Positions 5,798 through 13,704 of a stretch of 14,425 nucleotides of DNA are shown here, piece by piece. Numbering within the stretch: position 1 is the first letter of the stretch; the number at the start of each line of letters is the position of its first letter. The stretch is from Woeseiaceae bacterium (GTDB taxonomy: Bacteria > Pseudomonadota > Gammaproteobacteria > Steroidobacterales > Woeseiaceae), in assembly GCA_022866645.1 (NCBI GenBank), contig JALHUQ010000235.1, forward strand, positions 1 through 14,425, written 5' to 3'. Both the position numbers and the translations under genes were made by a program. The notes under the pieces are model-generated. The model saw nothing but the letters and a program-made list of their open reading frames with translations, ran no database searches and had not been told where the DNA came from.

Positions 5798-6028
5798 TCA
5801 AGAGCCTTGCTCCATCGCTTTGAGTCGGCCGATCATTGCTTCAACGCGTGCTCGTACCTGCTCGTTTTTCTGTAGCAGATTTGCGCGCTCAGATGTCAAC
5901 ACGTCCTGACGTTGCTTCAGCGAGCGGTTTTCGTCCTGTAACTGGTCGCAGACACGCACGAGCGCGTCGACCCGCTTCTCCAGTCGCTTTAGTTCGTGTT
6001 CGAACGTTGAATTTATCTTCTCAGCCAT
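5798..6028 (-). CDS. TIGR02449/ZapB-like coiled-coil protein
   Basis: A protein of 76 residues, almost wholly one coiled coil: MAEKINSTFEHELKRLEKRV followed by heptads and the conserved VCDQLQDENRSLKQ and LLQKNEQVRARVEAMIGRLK. It matches the small TIGR02449 family found immediately upstream of zapA in gammaproteobacteria and resembles ZapB, which stabilises the Z ring through ZapA. No Shine-Dalgarno precedes ATG 6028, and a good promoter ends 6 nt upstream, so the mRNA may be leaderless. An upstream ATG at 6121 is less likely because the extra residues are not coiled coil and would start before the promoter. Confidence 0.85.
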   Translation of the reverse strand: MAEKINSTFEHELKRLEKRVDALVRVCDQLQDENRSLKQRQDVLTSERANLLQKNEQVRARVEAMIGRLKAMEQGS

Positions 6029-6034
6029 AACGGC

Positions 6035-6063
6035 AATATAGTCACGCCTATGACGAGAATCAA
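6035..6063 (-). promoter_or_regulatory. Promoter of the ZapB-like/zapA operon
   Basis: On the minus strand TTGATT (6063-6058) and TATATT (6040-6035) are exactly 17 nt apart. The -10 ends 6 nt before ATG 6028, so the predicted start of transcription coincides with the start codon. Confidence 0.6.
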
Positions 6064-6082
6064 TCGTCCTCTGCACTTGAGT

Positions 6083-6094
6083 TACGCCGGCGTA
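6083..6094. promoter_or_regulatory. 12-bp perfect palindrome in the divergent zap/ygfB region
   Basis: TACGCCGGCGTA is a perfect palindrome midway between the two divergent operons. It would lie in the spacer of a weak plus-strand promoter for the UPF0149 gene (TTGAGT 6078-6083, AATAGC 6101-6106) and about 20 nt upstream of the zap -35. It could be an operator, but no regulator is identified. Confidence 0.35.
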
Positions 6095-6156
6095 GTCAGA
6101 AATAGCAGTCCATGGGATCATAAGGGATTGGTGGAATTGACAAGGTTGACATCCAG

Positions 6157-6726
6157 ATGGATGAAAAAGTCGCGTATGAGGTACTGGAGGCTACGCTCAA
6201 AAACTGCGGTGCGAGCTGGGATGCCGCGCAAACGCATGGACTCCTGACAGGCCGGCTCGCAATTGTGGGTGTCCCGGCGGGCCCTGATTGGTTGTTACAG
6301 GTTCTCGAGGGTACCGACGAAGCGAACGCGCTGCGCCTGGAATGTCAGCGGATTCTGGACAGGCTGTATCAGTCGACGTACTGGCAGTTGTCCGAACGAT
6401 TATCGGAATTTGAGCCGCTATTACCGGGTGACGAGGACGATGTTGCAGAACGCGCTGTGGCTCTGGCGAATTGGTGCGAAGGATTTTTGCACGGCATCGT
6501 CTCGGCCAGGCACGGCGACGCGCTACGTGAACGACTTGGTGCCGAGCCCTTGTCCGATATCATTAAGGATATGCTACAAATCACTCGCGCCGGGCTGGAT
6601 GAGGAGTCGGATGAGGAAGATAATGAGTCGGCGTACGTCGAGCTCGTCGAATACGTTCGCGTCGCCGCACAGTTATGCTACGAGGAACTGGCAGACATCC
6701 GATACACCACTAGCGAGTCCAAATGA
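6157..6726 (+). CDS. ygfB: UPF0149/YgfB family protein
   Basis: A protein of 189 residues, matching YgfB (about 190). Visible family features are the N-terminal helix with AQTHGLLTGRLA (24-35), the central LSEFEPLLPGDEDDVAERA, the conserved WCEGFLHGI (107-115), and an acidic linker DEESDEEDNES before the final helices. YgfB proteins are all-helical and cytosolic; in Pseudomonas aeruginosa YgfB has been reported to dampen an antitermination-type regulator, and no enzymatic role is known. It is the first gene of the ygfB-pepP-ubiH-ubiI operon, conserved from E. coli, and ends 9 nt before pepP. The Shine-Dalgarno (AAGG) is distant and weak. Confidence 0.9.
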   Translation: MDEKVAYEVLEATLKNCGASWDAAQTHGLLTGRLAIVGVPAGPDWLLQVLEGTDEANALRLECQRILDRLYQSTYWQLSERLSEFEPLLPGDEDDVAERAVALANWCEGFLHGIVSARHGDALRERLGAEPLSDIIKDMLQITRAGLDEESDEEDNESAYVELVEYVRVAAQLCYEELADIRYTTSESK

Positions 6727-6735
6727 AGAGTCCAA

Positions 6736-8040
6736 ATGAACAGGAATGAATTTGAAAAACGACGCCGTCAGCTGCTACGCATGGTTGGTCCGGGCGGCAT
6801 TGCCATTTTGCCATCGGCGCCTACCCGAACGCGAAGTCGTGACGTGGAATATCGTTTCCGGCAGGACAGTGATTTTTACTATCTGACGGGTTTCGCGGAG
6901 CCAGAGGCAGTCGCCGTGCTCGTGCCGGGGCGTGCGAACGGTGAATTCCTGTTGTTCTGCCGAGAGAACGATCCAAAAAGAGAACAATGGGACGGATTGC
7001 GTGCGGGTCAGCGAGGTGCAGTCGAGAACTATGGCGCCGATGACGCATTTCCGATCGATGATCTGGACGACATTCTGCCCGGGATCATGGAGTCCTGTAA
7101 TCGCGTTTACTACACCATGGGTATGTACGCGGAGTTTGACGCTCGTATGGCTGATTGGGTGAATTTGTTGCGCTCAAAACTCAACCGTGGAGTGCACTCG
7201 CCGCAAGAGTTCGTTGCGCTCGATCATTTGCTGCACGACATGCGCCTTTTCAAGAGCCGCGATGAGATATCCGCGATGCGCAAATCGGTGAAAGTGGCCG
7301 TCGAGGCGCACAAGCGGGCAATGAAGGTTACCCGTCCTGGACTATACGAATATCAGGTTGAGGCCGAATTTAGTCATGAATTTCGTCAAAATGACGCCTG
7401 GGCTTCTTACAGCCCGATAGTCGGTGGTGGCAAGAATGCCTGCATCCTCCATTACGTTGAAAATAATTCAGTGCTGAAAGATGGCGATTTGCTTCTGATC
7501 GATGCCGGTTGTGAGCTCGACTACTACGCTTCGGACATTACCCGGACGTTTCCTGTGAATGGTCGCTTCAGCCCGGAGCAGCGAGCGCTATACGAGGTCG
7601 TTCTCGAAGCACAACGCGCCGCGATCGAAAAAACTGTCGTCGGCAATCACTGGAATGAACCTCACGATGCCGCTGTTCTGGCCATCACCAAAGGTCTGCG
7701 CAAGCTTGGTTTGCTGGATGGTACGGTTGCTCGCCTGGTGAAAGACGATGCCTATCGGCAGTACTACATGCATCGCACCGGGCACTGGATCGGGATGGAT
7801 GTGCATGATGTCGGCGATTATAAGGTCGGCGATGAATGGCGCATGCTCGAAGCCGGGATGGTCACGACCGTTGAGCCCGGCATTTATACGGACAACAGTC
7901 GCAAGGTTCGGAAAATGTTTCGCAATATCGGCATACGAATCGAGGACGATGTTGTGGTAACAAAAAACGGCCCGGATGTGCTCAGCAAAGGCCTGGTTAG
8001 CGATCCTGACGGCATCGAGTCATTGATGAACAGTACGTAG
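6736..8040 (+). CDS. pepP: Xaa-Pro aminopeptidase (aminopeptidase P, M24B)
   Basis: A protein of 434 residues (E. coli PepP 441). The N-terminal domain (about 1-170) carries the family pattern YRFRQDSDFYYLTGFAEPEA. The C-terminal pita-bread domain shows all dinuclear-metal ligands, each four residues before its E. coli counterpart: Asp256 (LLIDAG), Asp267 (ASDITRT), His350 (GHWIGMD), Glu380 (TTVEPGIY) and Glu403 (RIEDD). Substrate-site His239 (CILHY) and His357 (DVHDVG) are also present. It removes N-terminal residues that precede proline, in the cytosol, using Mn. It sits between the UPF0149 gene (9 nt before) and ubiH (3 nt after), as in E. coli. Confidence 0.97.
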   Translation: MNRNEFEKRRRQLLRMVGPGGIAILPSAPTRTRSRDVEYRFRQDSDFYYLTGFAEPEAVAVLVPGRANGEFLLFCRENDPKREQWDGLRAGQRGAVENYGADDAFPIDDLDDILPGIMESCNRVYYTMGMYAEFDARMADWVNLLRSKLNRGVHSPQEFVALDHLLHDMRLFKSRDEISAMRKSVKVAVEAHKRAMKVTRPGLYEYQVEAEFSHEFRQNDAWASYSPIVGGGKNACILHYVENNSVLKDGDLLLIDAGCELDYYASDITRTFPVNGRFSPEQRALYEVVLEAQRAAIEKTVVGNHWNEPHDAAVLAITKGLRKLGLLDGTVARLVKDDAYRQYYMHRTGHWIGMDVHDVGDYKVGDEWRMLEAGMVTTVEPGIYTDNSRKVRKMFRNIGIRIEDDVVVTKNGPDVLSKGLVSDPDGIESLMNST

Positions 8041-8043
8041 GCG

Positions 8044-9276
8044 ATGAGTCGCAAGACGGGCAATTACGACATTATTATCGCTGGCAGCGGTATGATCGGA
8101 ACGAGCCTCGCGCTGGCGTTGGCTCCGCTGGCATTGCGCATAGCAGTCGTCGAAGCCGTTGCTCGAAAGGAGGTCGAGCAGCCCAGTTTTGATGATCGAT
8201 CAACGGCCCTGTCTCGCAGCACGCAGCGCATGTTTGAGGCAATGGGCTTGTGGGGCGAGGTGCTTGCCGCGTCCATGCCGATCTCCAAAATCCACGTATC
8301 CGACCAAGGCCGTTTTGGCTTTTCCCACATCGATGCGGAAGAACAGGGTGTTGACGCACTCGGCCATGTCGTTATCAATCGAGTACTGGGTAATGTGCTG
8401 CAATCACACCTCGACGCCGCCAAGAACGTCGACGTATTTTGCCCGGCGCGTATTGAGCGCATCGACCTTGGGCGGGAGCAGGCTTGTGCGACCCTGAAAA
8501 TCAATGACGGTGAAATGGAGCTGAGTTGTCAGCTGCTGGTTGCTGCAGACGGTGCAAATTCCTCTGTCCGCGAGATGATGGGTATCTCGGTACTGAAACG
8601 CGATTACGGGCAGCGCGCAGTTATTGGCAACCTCCTGACCGAAAAAAGTCTGGACCAGCGCGCCTTTGAGCGATTTACGCGACAGGGGCCACTGGCGATT
8701 CTGCCGGTCGCCGAAGGACGAGCAGGATTTGTCTGGACGGTTTCGGAAGCTGATGCTGATCGCATTTTGGGTTTGGATGACGATGAGTTTTTGGCCGAGA
8801 TTCAAGACGAGTTCGGCAACCGCCTCGGAAAATTTTCGCGTATCGGCAAACGGGCCTCGTATCCTCTGACGTTGAGCAAAGCGGCGCGCCTGACGGCGAC
8901 GAGAAGCATTCTGGTCGGCAACTCTGCGCATGGATTGCATCCGGTTTCGGCGCAAGGTTTCAACCTTGGCATGCGTGACGTTGCGGCACTCTGCGATTGC
9001 ATCGCGGATGCGTTGTCAGATTCGATCGATCCCGGTGATGCACGCGTGCTCGATCGGTATGCAGTCTGGCGGCGAACCGATCAGAAAAAGCTCGTGCAGT
9101 TCACCGACAGTCTGGTACGTCTGTTCGGCAGCAAGCGTCCCGGACTGGGTACGCTGCGGAACATTGGCATGATCGGATTTGATCTGATACCCGGTGTGCG
9201 CCGGACCTTCGCCAAACACACAATGGGTCTCGCAGGTGAGTTGCCGCGCTTGTCTCGCGGCGTGCCGATTCGATGA
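8044..9276 (+). CDS. ubiH: UbiH-type 2-octaprenyl-6-methoxyphenol hydroxylase (C1)
   Basis: A 410-residue class A flavin monooxygenase. Residues 9-27 hold the FAD dinucleotide fold, with GSGMIG at 14-19. DDRSTALS follows at about 50, then the DG motif VAADGANSSVR, and the second FAD motif GNSAHGLHPVSAQGFNLGMRD. The Asn in GNSAH, where most relatives have GDAAH, is typical of UbiH and separates it from the next gene. UbiH adds the C1 hydroxyl in ubiquinone synthesis with O2 and NAD(P)H, within the Ubi complex. The gene starts 3 nt after pepP and overlaps ubiI by ATGA, so the two are probably translationally coupled. Assignment to UbiH over a paralogue rests on motif and gene order. Confidence 0.9.
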   Translation: MSRKTGNYDIIIAGSGMIGTSLALALAPLALRIAVVEAVARKEVEQPSFDDRSTALSRSTQRMFEAMGLWGEVLAASMPISKIHVSDQGRFGFSHIDAEEQGVDALGHVVINRVLGNVLQSHLDAAKNVDVFCPARIERIDLGREQACATLKINDGEMELSCQLLVAADGANSSVREMMGISVLKRDYGQRAVIGNLLTEKSLDQRAFERFTRQGPLAILPVAEGRAGFVWTVSEADADRILGLDDDEFLAEIQDEFGNRLGKFSRIGKRASYPLTLSKAARLTATRSILVGNSAHGLHPVSAQGFNLGMRDVAALCDCIADALSDSIDPGDARVLDRYAVWRRTDQKKLVQFTDSLVRLFGSKRPGLGTLRNIGMIGFDLIPGVRRTFAKHTMGLAGELPRLSRGVPIR

Positions 9277-10427
9277 AAACGAATTACCGAATCGTGATCG
9301 TCGGCGCTGGCATCACAGGACTAACGCTCGCTGCATTGCTGGCCCGAGGGCGCCACGCGGATGCCCTTGAAATCACCGTCATTGATGCCGCCGCGCGCCC
9401 CGCCTATTCCGCCGCCGACGATGTTTCGTTGCGGGTTTCCGCGATTGCCAACGGCTCAGCCGCGCTGCTGGATTCCGTAGGAGCCTGGTCGGCGATTCAG
9501 CTGGCGCGAATTTCGCCGTACGAAGCGATGCGCGTATGGGATGAGAATGACACGTCCGATAGCGGCTCGGCACTGCGCTTTGCCGCTTCCGAATTTGCTG
9601 TTCCACAATTGGGTTTTATCGTCGAAAATGTACTGGTACAGGATGCATTGCTCGCGGTGCTCGACGAGTGCAGCGTTACCTTGAACTTCGGAACGGCTAT
9701 CGATTCTCTACCCGAGGCGGATTTGGTGGTTGGCGCTGACGGTGCACGATCATTCATACGCGGCCTGGCTGGCATCAAGACCACGCTATGGCCATACCAG
9801 CAAACGGCCGTCGTCACGCACCTGAAGACGGAGCGGAAACATGCCGCCACCGCATGGCAGCGGTTTCTCCGTGAGGGACCGCTCGGTATGTTGCCGCTGG
9901 CCGACGGACGCATTTCAGTGGTGTGGTCGACGACACCTGAAAGGGCGCAGCAGGCGATGACCGTATCGAACCATGAATTGGGTCGGTTGTTGACGTTAGC
10001 GTCGGATGGAGTTCTGGGCGAGCTATCGGTCGCGGGGCCGAAAGGTGCGTTCCCGCTGTGCGCGCAACACGCAGAAAGCTATGTGCTGCCGGGAATCGCG
10101 CTTATCGGCGATGCCGCGCACGCCATTCATCCTCTGGCAGGACAAGGTGCTAATCTGGGGCTCCAGGATGCCGCGGAGCTGGGGCGCGTCCTTGATGCCG
10201 CTATTGCTGATGGACTGCACCCGGGTGACCGGCCAGTGCTACGGCGATACGAGCGGGCTCGCAAGGGTGCCAATTTGACGATGTTGCATTTCATGACTGG
10301 CCTCAACCGCCTGTTTACGACAGACTCCACGGTTCTGGACGAGGTAAGATTGGCTGGCATGCGACTTTTCAATCACAGCGGACCCGTCAGAGAACGCGCC
10401 GTTAGTGTCGCGCTGGGTGTGAAGTAA
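9273..10427 (+). CDS. ubiI: UbiI/VisC-type ubiquinone C5-hydroxylase (FAD-dependent)
   Basis: A 384-residue paralogue of UbiH. It has the N-terminal FAD motif IVIVGAGITGLTLAALLA (7-24), DVSLRVSAIANGSAALLDSV near 50-70, GADGARS, and the C-terminal GDAAHAIHPLAGQGANLGLQD. The latter is the usual VisC/UbiI form. It is predicted to hydroxylate C5 of the ubiquinone ring. Start ATG 9273 overlaps the ubiH stop. E. coli keeps the same ubiH-ubiI order. Members of this subfamily can differ in regiospecificity, so C5 is inferred from the neighbours and from the presence of coq7 (C6) and ubiH (C1) in this window. Confidence 0.88.
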   Translation: MKTNYRIVIVGAGITGLTLAALLARGRHADALEITVIDAAARPAYSAADDVSLRVSAIANGSAALLDSVGAWSAIQLARISPYEAMRVWDENDTSDSGSALRFAASEFAVPQLGFIVENVLVQDALLAVLDECSVTLNFGTAIDSLPEADLVVGADGARSFIRGLAGIKTTLWPYQQTAVVTHLKTERKHAATAWQRFLREGPLGMLPLADGRISVVWSTTPERAQQAMTVSNHELGRLLTLASDGVLGELSVAGPKGAFPLCAQHAESYVLPGIALIGDAAHAIHPLAGQGANLGLQDAAELGRVLDAAIADGLHPGDRPVLRRYERARKGANLTMLHFMTGLNRLFTTDSTVLDEVRLAGMRLFNHSGPVRERAVSVALGVK

Positions 10428-10453
10428 CACAACAATAAGACTGCGAGGGGACA

Positions 10454-11974
10454 ATGGAGCAGCGATACGTATTCGTGCTGGCAGCATTGCTGACGGCTCT
10501 TGGAATGTCCGTATTTTTTTACAAGTGGCAGGTACTTGGTTTTCCGGTGACTGAGAATCAGGAGAGACCGGTGTGGACGGTTGAAGCCGCTGTGAGTTTC
10601 GACAGCGGCCCGGGGTCCATAAGAGCGCAACTGCGTATTCCCACGTTGACACCCGGATTCCGGATGCTCAATGAAAACTCGGTGTCGCGTGGGTATGGAT
10701 ACGGCACCCCATTCGGCGACGATGGACGTATTGCCGAATGGACGACGCGCCGGGCAGACGGCGAGCAAACGGTCTACTACCGCGTCTCTGTTTTCGAAGA
10801 CGATGCTATTGACGAGTCGGATACGACGCCGCCGTTTCCACCGATGCCAGTTATCAAAGAGCCGATGAATACGGCCGTTCAGGTGCTGGTCGAGTACGCT
10901 CGCGAGCGTTCCGCCGATACGGCATCGCTAACTTCCGAAGTACTGCGCCGACTCAATGACCCATCACCTGACGCTAGCGTCGAATTGATACTCTCAGACG
11001 TCGACAACAGCGCCAAGTTCGTTGCTGTCGTCTGCGAAATACTCGCGTCCGCGCGTATTCCGGCGCGGGTTGTTCACGGCTTTCCATTAACCGAGAGATT
11101 ACGCAGCGCCGATTTGGTGTCGTGGCTGGAAGTGCATGACGGCGATCGCTGGTTGTATTTCAACCCGGTTACCGGAGAAGAGAGTCTTCCCGAGCGGTTT
11201 TTGGTTTGGTGGCGCGGCAACGAACCGTTGGTCAATGTTGAAGGCGGGAGCGACGTACGTGTTGAATTCGCGATTCAGGAAAACCACATCGACACAGTTG
11301 CGATCGCCGAGACGCAGTCGGCCAAGCGTGGCAGCAGTGCGATTGATTTTTCGCTCTACAGTTTGCCAATCAGGACGCAAGCGGTTTACAGCGTGCTGTT
11401 AATGATTCCGATCGGCGCGTTCATCATGGTGATCATGCGCAATATGGTCGGCGTGGATGCTTTCGGTACTTTCATGCCGGTGTTGATCGCACTTGCTTTT
11501 CGCGAGACCAAGCTTTTTTGGGGCGTGATTCTGTTCACGTTGCTCGTAACTCTGGGGCTGACTATCCGTTTCCTGCTCGATCGATTGCGATTGTTACTTG
11601 TGCCGCGGCTCGGCGCGGTTCTCATCATCGTCGTCATGTTGATGCTGATTATCAGCATGACTTCTCATCGTCTGGGCTTGGAAACGGGATTGTCCGTCGC
11701 ATTGTTCCCGATGGTTATTATCTCGATGACGATCGAACGCATGTCAGTCGTCTGGGAAGAACGCGGTCCTGCCGATGCGATTCGTGCTGGCGTCGGCAGC
11801 CTGCTCGTCGCCGTTGCGGCTTACGCTTTCATGGGCATGAATTGGCTCGAACATTTGATATTCACGTTTCCTGAATTGCTGCTGGTCTTACTCGCGGTCG
11901 TACTGCTCTTTGGCCGTTACACAGGTTATCGATTGACCGAGCTGCACCGATTTAAAGTACTTGTGAAAGACTGA
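10454..11974 (+). CDS. Membrane protein with inactive transglutaminase-like domain and 7TM region
   Basis: A 506-residue protein: N-terminal signal anchor (5-22), extracytoplasmic part (about 30-300) with a transglutaminase-like fold, and a C-terminal block of about seven hydrophobic segments (310-490). The fold is recognised from SAKFVAVVCEILASARIPARVVHGF (186-210, typical GxCxxFA...GIPARxVxGY), VSWLEVHDGDRWLYFNPVTG (222-241). All three catalytic positions are changed: Cys to Ser186, His to Val222, Asp to Asn237. It is therefore very likely not an enzyme but a binding domain. This matches the known family of inactive transglutaminases fused to seven transmembrane helices that pair with RimK-like ATP-grasp ligases. 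It has a good Shine-Dalgarno (GAGGGGAC), follows ubiI by 26 nt and precedes the ATP-grasp gene by 2 nt. Its substrate is unknown. Confidence 0.85.
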   Translation: MEQRYVFVLAALLTALGMSVFFYKWQVLGFPVTENQERPVWTVEAAVSFDSGPGSIRAQLRIPTLTPGFRMLNENSVSRGYGYGTPFGDDGRIAEWTTRRADGEQTVYYRVSVFEDDAIDESDTTPPFPPMPVIKEPMNTAVQVLVEYARERSADTASLTSEVLRRLNDPSPDASVELILSDVDNSAKFVAVVCEILASARIPARVVHGFPLTERLRSADLVSWLEVHDGDRWLYFNPVTGEESLPERFLVWWRGNEPLVNVEGGSDVRVEFAIQENHIDTVAIAETQSAKRGSSAIDFSLYSLPIRTQAVYSVLLMIPIGAFIMVIMRNMVGVDAFGTFMPVLIALAFRETKLFWGVILFTLLVTLGLTIRFLLDRLRLLLVPRLGAVLIIVVMLMLIISMTSHRLGLETGLSVALFPMVIISMTIERMSVVWEERGPADAIRAGVGSLLVAVAAYAFMGMNWLEHLIFTFPELLLVLLAVVLLFGRYTGYRLTELHRFKVLVKD

Positions 11975-11976
11975 CG

Positions 11977-12930
11977 ATGTCCGTTGCCAAAAAGCTTCAC
12001 GAGGCTGGCGTCCTTGGATTGAACGAACGCAATGCCAATTACATCATGCGCCTCAATCCGCGGCGCCTGTATCCACGTGTCGATGACAAAACATTAACCA
12101 AAGAGCTTGCGGTCGCAGCTGGCATGGCGGTACCTGAGTTGTACGGCGTGATCGTACATCAGGGCGAGGTCCGAAATTTTGCAGCAATCGTTAAGGACAA
12201 AAGAAGCTTCGTTGTTAAACCCGCACAGGGTAGCGGTGGCGACGGCATCCTGGTCGTGACTGGTCGCAGCGAACGCAAGCGCGACATTTTTCGACTTAGC
12301 AGTGGCGTGCTGATGTCAGAGGGTGAAATTCGGCATCACATTTCCAACATCGTCGGTGGACAGTACAGTCTGAGCGGCCAACGAGACAAGGCTTTGATCG
12401 AGTACTGCGTACACTTCGATCCTACGTTTGCTGAGGTGAGTTTTCAGGGTGTACCGGATATTCGGGTGATCGTTTACCGCGGCTATCCTGCGATGGCGAT
12501 GGTACGTTTACCCACACGTGCGTCCGATGGTAAAGCCAACCTCCATCAGGGCGCGGTCGGCGCCGGTGTCGACCTCTCAACGGGTACAACATTGTCTGGT
12601 GTTCTGGATAACCTGCCAATCGAGGATCACCCGGATACGGGCGCAGTCGTCTCTGGCCTGCAAATCCCACATTGGGATTTCATCCTCGAATCGTCCGCGC
12701 GCGGTTACGAAGTGACAGGTCTGGGATATCTCGGAGTTGACATGGTCATCGATGCCAATCTCGGGCCTTTGATCCTGGAGATGAATGCACGCCCAGGGCT
12801 GAATATACAAATCGCGAATCGGACGGGTATTGGGAATCGCATCAAGCGCATTGAAGAAATATATGACGCAGCTGCGACACCCGCAGAGCGAGCAGCGGTT
12901 GCAAGGCGAGAGTTTCCGGCCTCAGCATGA
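11977..12930 (+). CDS. RimK-like ATP-grasp ligase (alpha-L-glutamate ligase-related)
   Basis: A 317-residue soluble protein with an ATP-grasp fold. Visible are the conserved N-terminus LGLNERNANYIMRLNPRRLY, the ATP-binding strand-loop FVVKPAQGSGGDGILVV (78-94, Lys81), PDIRVIVYRG (160-169), GKANLHQGAVGAGVDL (185-200), and the metal site LGVDMVID...LILEMNARPGLNIQIAN, with Glu268 and Asn270 as Mg ligands. The family joins a carboxylate to an amine through an acyl phosphate. Substrate and product are unknown; RimK itself adds glutamate to ribosomal protein S6. It is 2 nt after the dead-transglutaminase/7TM gene, so the pair is almost certainly co-expressed and probably acts on one peptide or metabolite at the membrane. 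It ends the operon; a decayed GNAT gene follows. Confidence 0.88.
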   Translation: MSVAKKLHEAGVLGLNERNANYIMRLNPRRLYPRVDDKTLTKELAVAAGMAVPELYGVIVHQGEVRNFAAIVKDKRSFVVKPAQGSGGDGILVVTGRSERKRDIFRLSSGVLMSEGEIRHHISNIVGGQYSLSGQRDKALIEYCVHFDPTFAEVSFQGVPDIRVIVYRGYPAMAMVRLPTRASDGKANLHQGAVGAGVDLSTGTTLSGVLDNLPIEDHPDTGAVVSGLQIPHWDFILESSARGYEVTGLGYLGVDMVIDANLGPLILEMNARPGLNIQIANRTGIGNRIKRIEEIYDAAATPAERAAVARREFPASA

Positions 12931-12954
12931 TCATTGTAGAGGACGACCTCGGCG

Positions 12955-13156
12955 GGTTCCGAGTTACTTGGCTGCTGTGCGCTGAAAGAGCTAGCTTCGG
13001 ATTCCGGCGAAATCAAGTCGACGCGCACAGCGGGCGCCCATTTGGGCAGAGGCGTCGCGACTGCGGTACTCAAAACTATCGTCGATGTTGCCAGGCAGCC
13101 CATTCGCCGATTACCGCGAAGACCCGTTCAGTCGTTTCATGGTGTTGACGCTCTAG
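12955..13156 (+). pseudogene. Remnant of a GNAT N-acetyltransferase gene
   Basis: Two pieces of one GNAT protein can be read in different frames. In the first frame 12961-13098 gives ELLGCCALKEL, then GEIKSTRTAGAHLGRGVATA and VLKTIVDVARQ, matching the usual core strand and the acetyl-CoA loop. In a second frame 13100-13156 gives PFADYREDPFSRFMVLTL and a stop, matching the usual C-terminus. The first third of the domain is missing, with stops at 12928 and 12937 just upstream, and about 30-40 residues plus the frame are lost at the junction near 13098. No start codon or ribosome site serves it. The end overlaps the last bases of the convergent XRE-cupin gene. The identification is by motif only. 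Confidence 0.75.
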
Positions 13157-13701
13157 TTTGCGAAGCAAACCACTGAGATAGAAATCGACACGCGTTGCTC
13201 ATCCGGATTCCGATACGAGTGTCGCTGGTCACCCCGGAACACGAGCATATCGCCTTCGTTCAACAGGTGATGTTCGCCTCCAGCGATGAGCTCGACCTGC
13301 CCGCGCTCGCACGTCAGATACTCGCGTGTGCCGGTCGTGTGCGGGACGCCGACCATTCGGCCGCCTGGGGCAAGTTCTGTGCGTGAAATGTCAAGGCCCG
13401 GCAGAGCCTCGGGTACTAAAGGCCTCAATTTCGCGTCCTGGCGCCTGCGCTCACGGACTTTTTCGGCCGGGATAAACTCAAATTCGCTGCGCGGCGGGCC
13501 AAGCAATTCTTCGATAGAGACGTTCAACGCGCTGGCCGCTTTACTGAGGACGGCGAGTGTCGGATTAGCGGTGCCGGTCTCAAGGCTGGCCCAGGTCGGA
13601 CGGGGAAGCCCGGAAAGCGTCGCTATCTGTTGCTGGGACATCCTGCGCGCTTCTCGCAGTCGCCGGATATTGTCGGCCAGGTTTCGATTGATCTCGGTCA
13701 T
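13153..13701 (-). CDS. XRE-cupin transcriptional regulator
   Basis: A 182-residue protein with an N-terminal HTH_3 domain (about 8-65: LADNIRRLREARRMSQQQIA, LSGLPRPTWASLETGTANPT, LAVLSKAASALNVSIEELLG) and a C-terminal cupin (about 105-180: TRTELAPGG-like strand, RGQVELIAGGEHHLLNEGDM, FRGDQRHSYRNP). This is the common layout of regulators that sense a small molecule through the cupin barrel, for example in amino-acid or polyamine metabolism. The ligand is not known. It is divergent from the VOC gene, with GATA/TATC repeats between them, so autoregulation and control of the VOC gene are plausible. No Shine-Dalgarno precedes ATG 13701; the -10 box ends 6 nt upstream, so the mRNA may be leaderless. 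Confidence 0.9.
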   Translation of the reverse strand: MTEINRNLADNIRRLREARRMSQQQIATLSGLPRPTWASLETGTANPTLAVLSKAASALNVSIEELLGPPRSEFEFIPAEKVRERRRQDAKLRPLVPEALPGLDISRTELAPGGRMVGVPHTTGTREYLTCERGQVELIAGGEHHLLNEGDMLVFRGDQRHSYRNPDEQRVSISISVVCFAN

Positions 13702-13704
13702 GTC

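Noticed and set aside
6029..6121. ZapB-like protein starting at ATG 6121
   Set aside because: The 31 extra residues are not coiled coil and the start lies upstream of a well-formed promoter.
8404..8955. 183-codon open frame on the minus strand inside ubiH
   Set aside because: It is wholly antisense to ubiH, which has all FAD motifs; the frame has no recognisable domain.
12705..13103. 132-codon minus-strand open frame across the end of the ATP-grasp gene
   Set aside because: It overlaps the conserved metal site of the ATP-grasp gene in antisense and the GNAT remnant; no family features.
12927..13148. 73-codon plus-strand open frame overlapping the ATP-grasp stop by ATGA
   Set aside because: The overlap looks like coupling, but the translation has no motif, while the neighbouring frames carry clear GNAT fragments.
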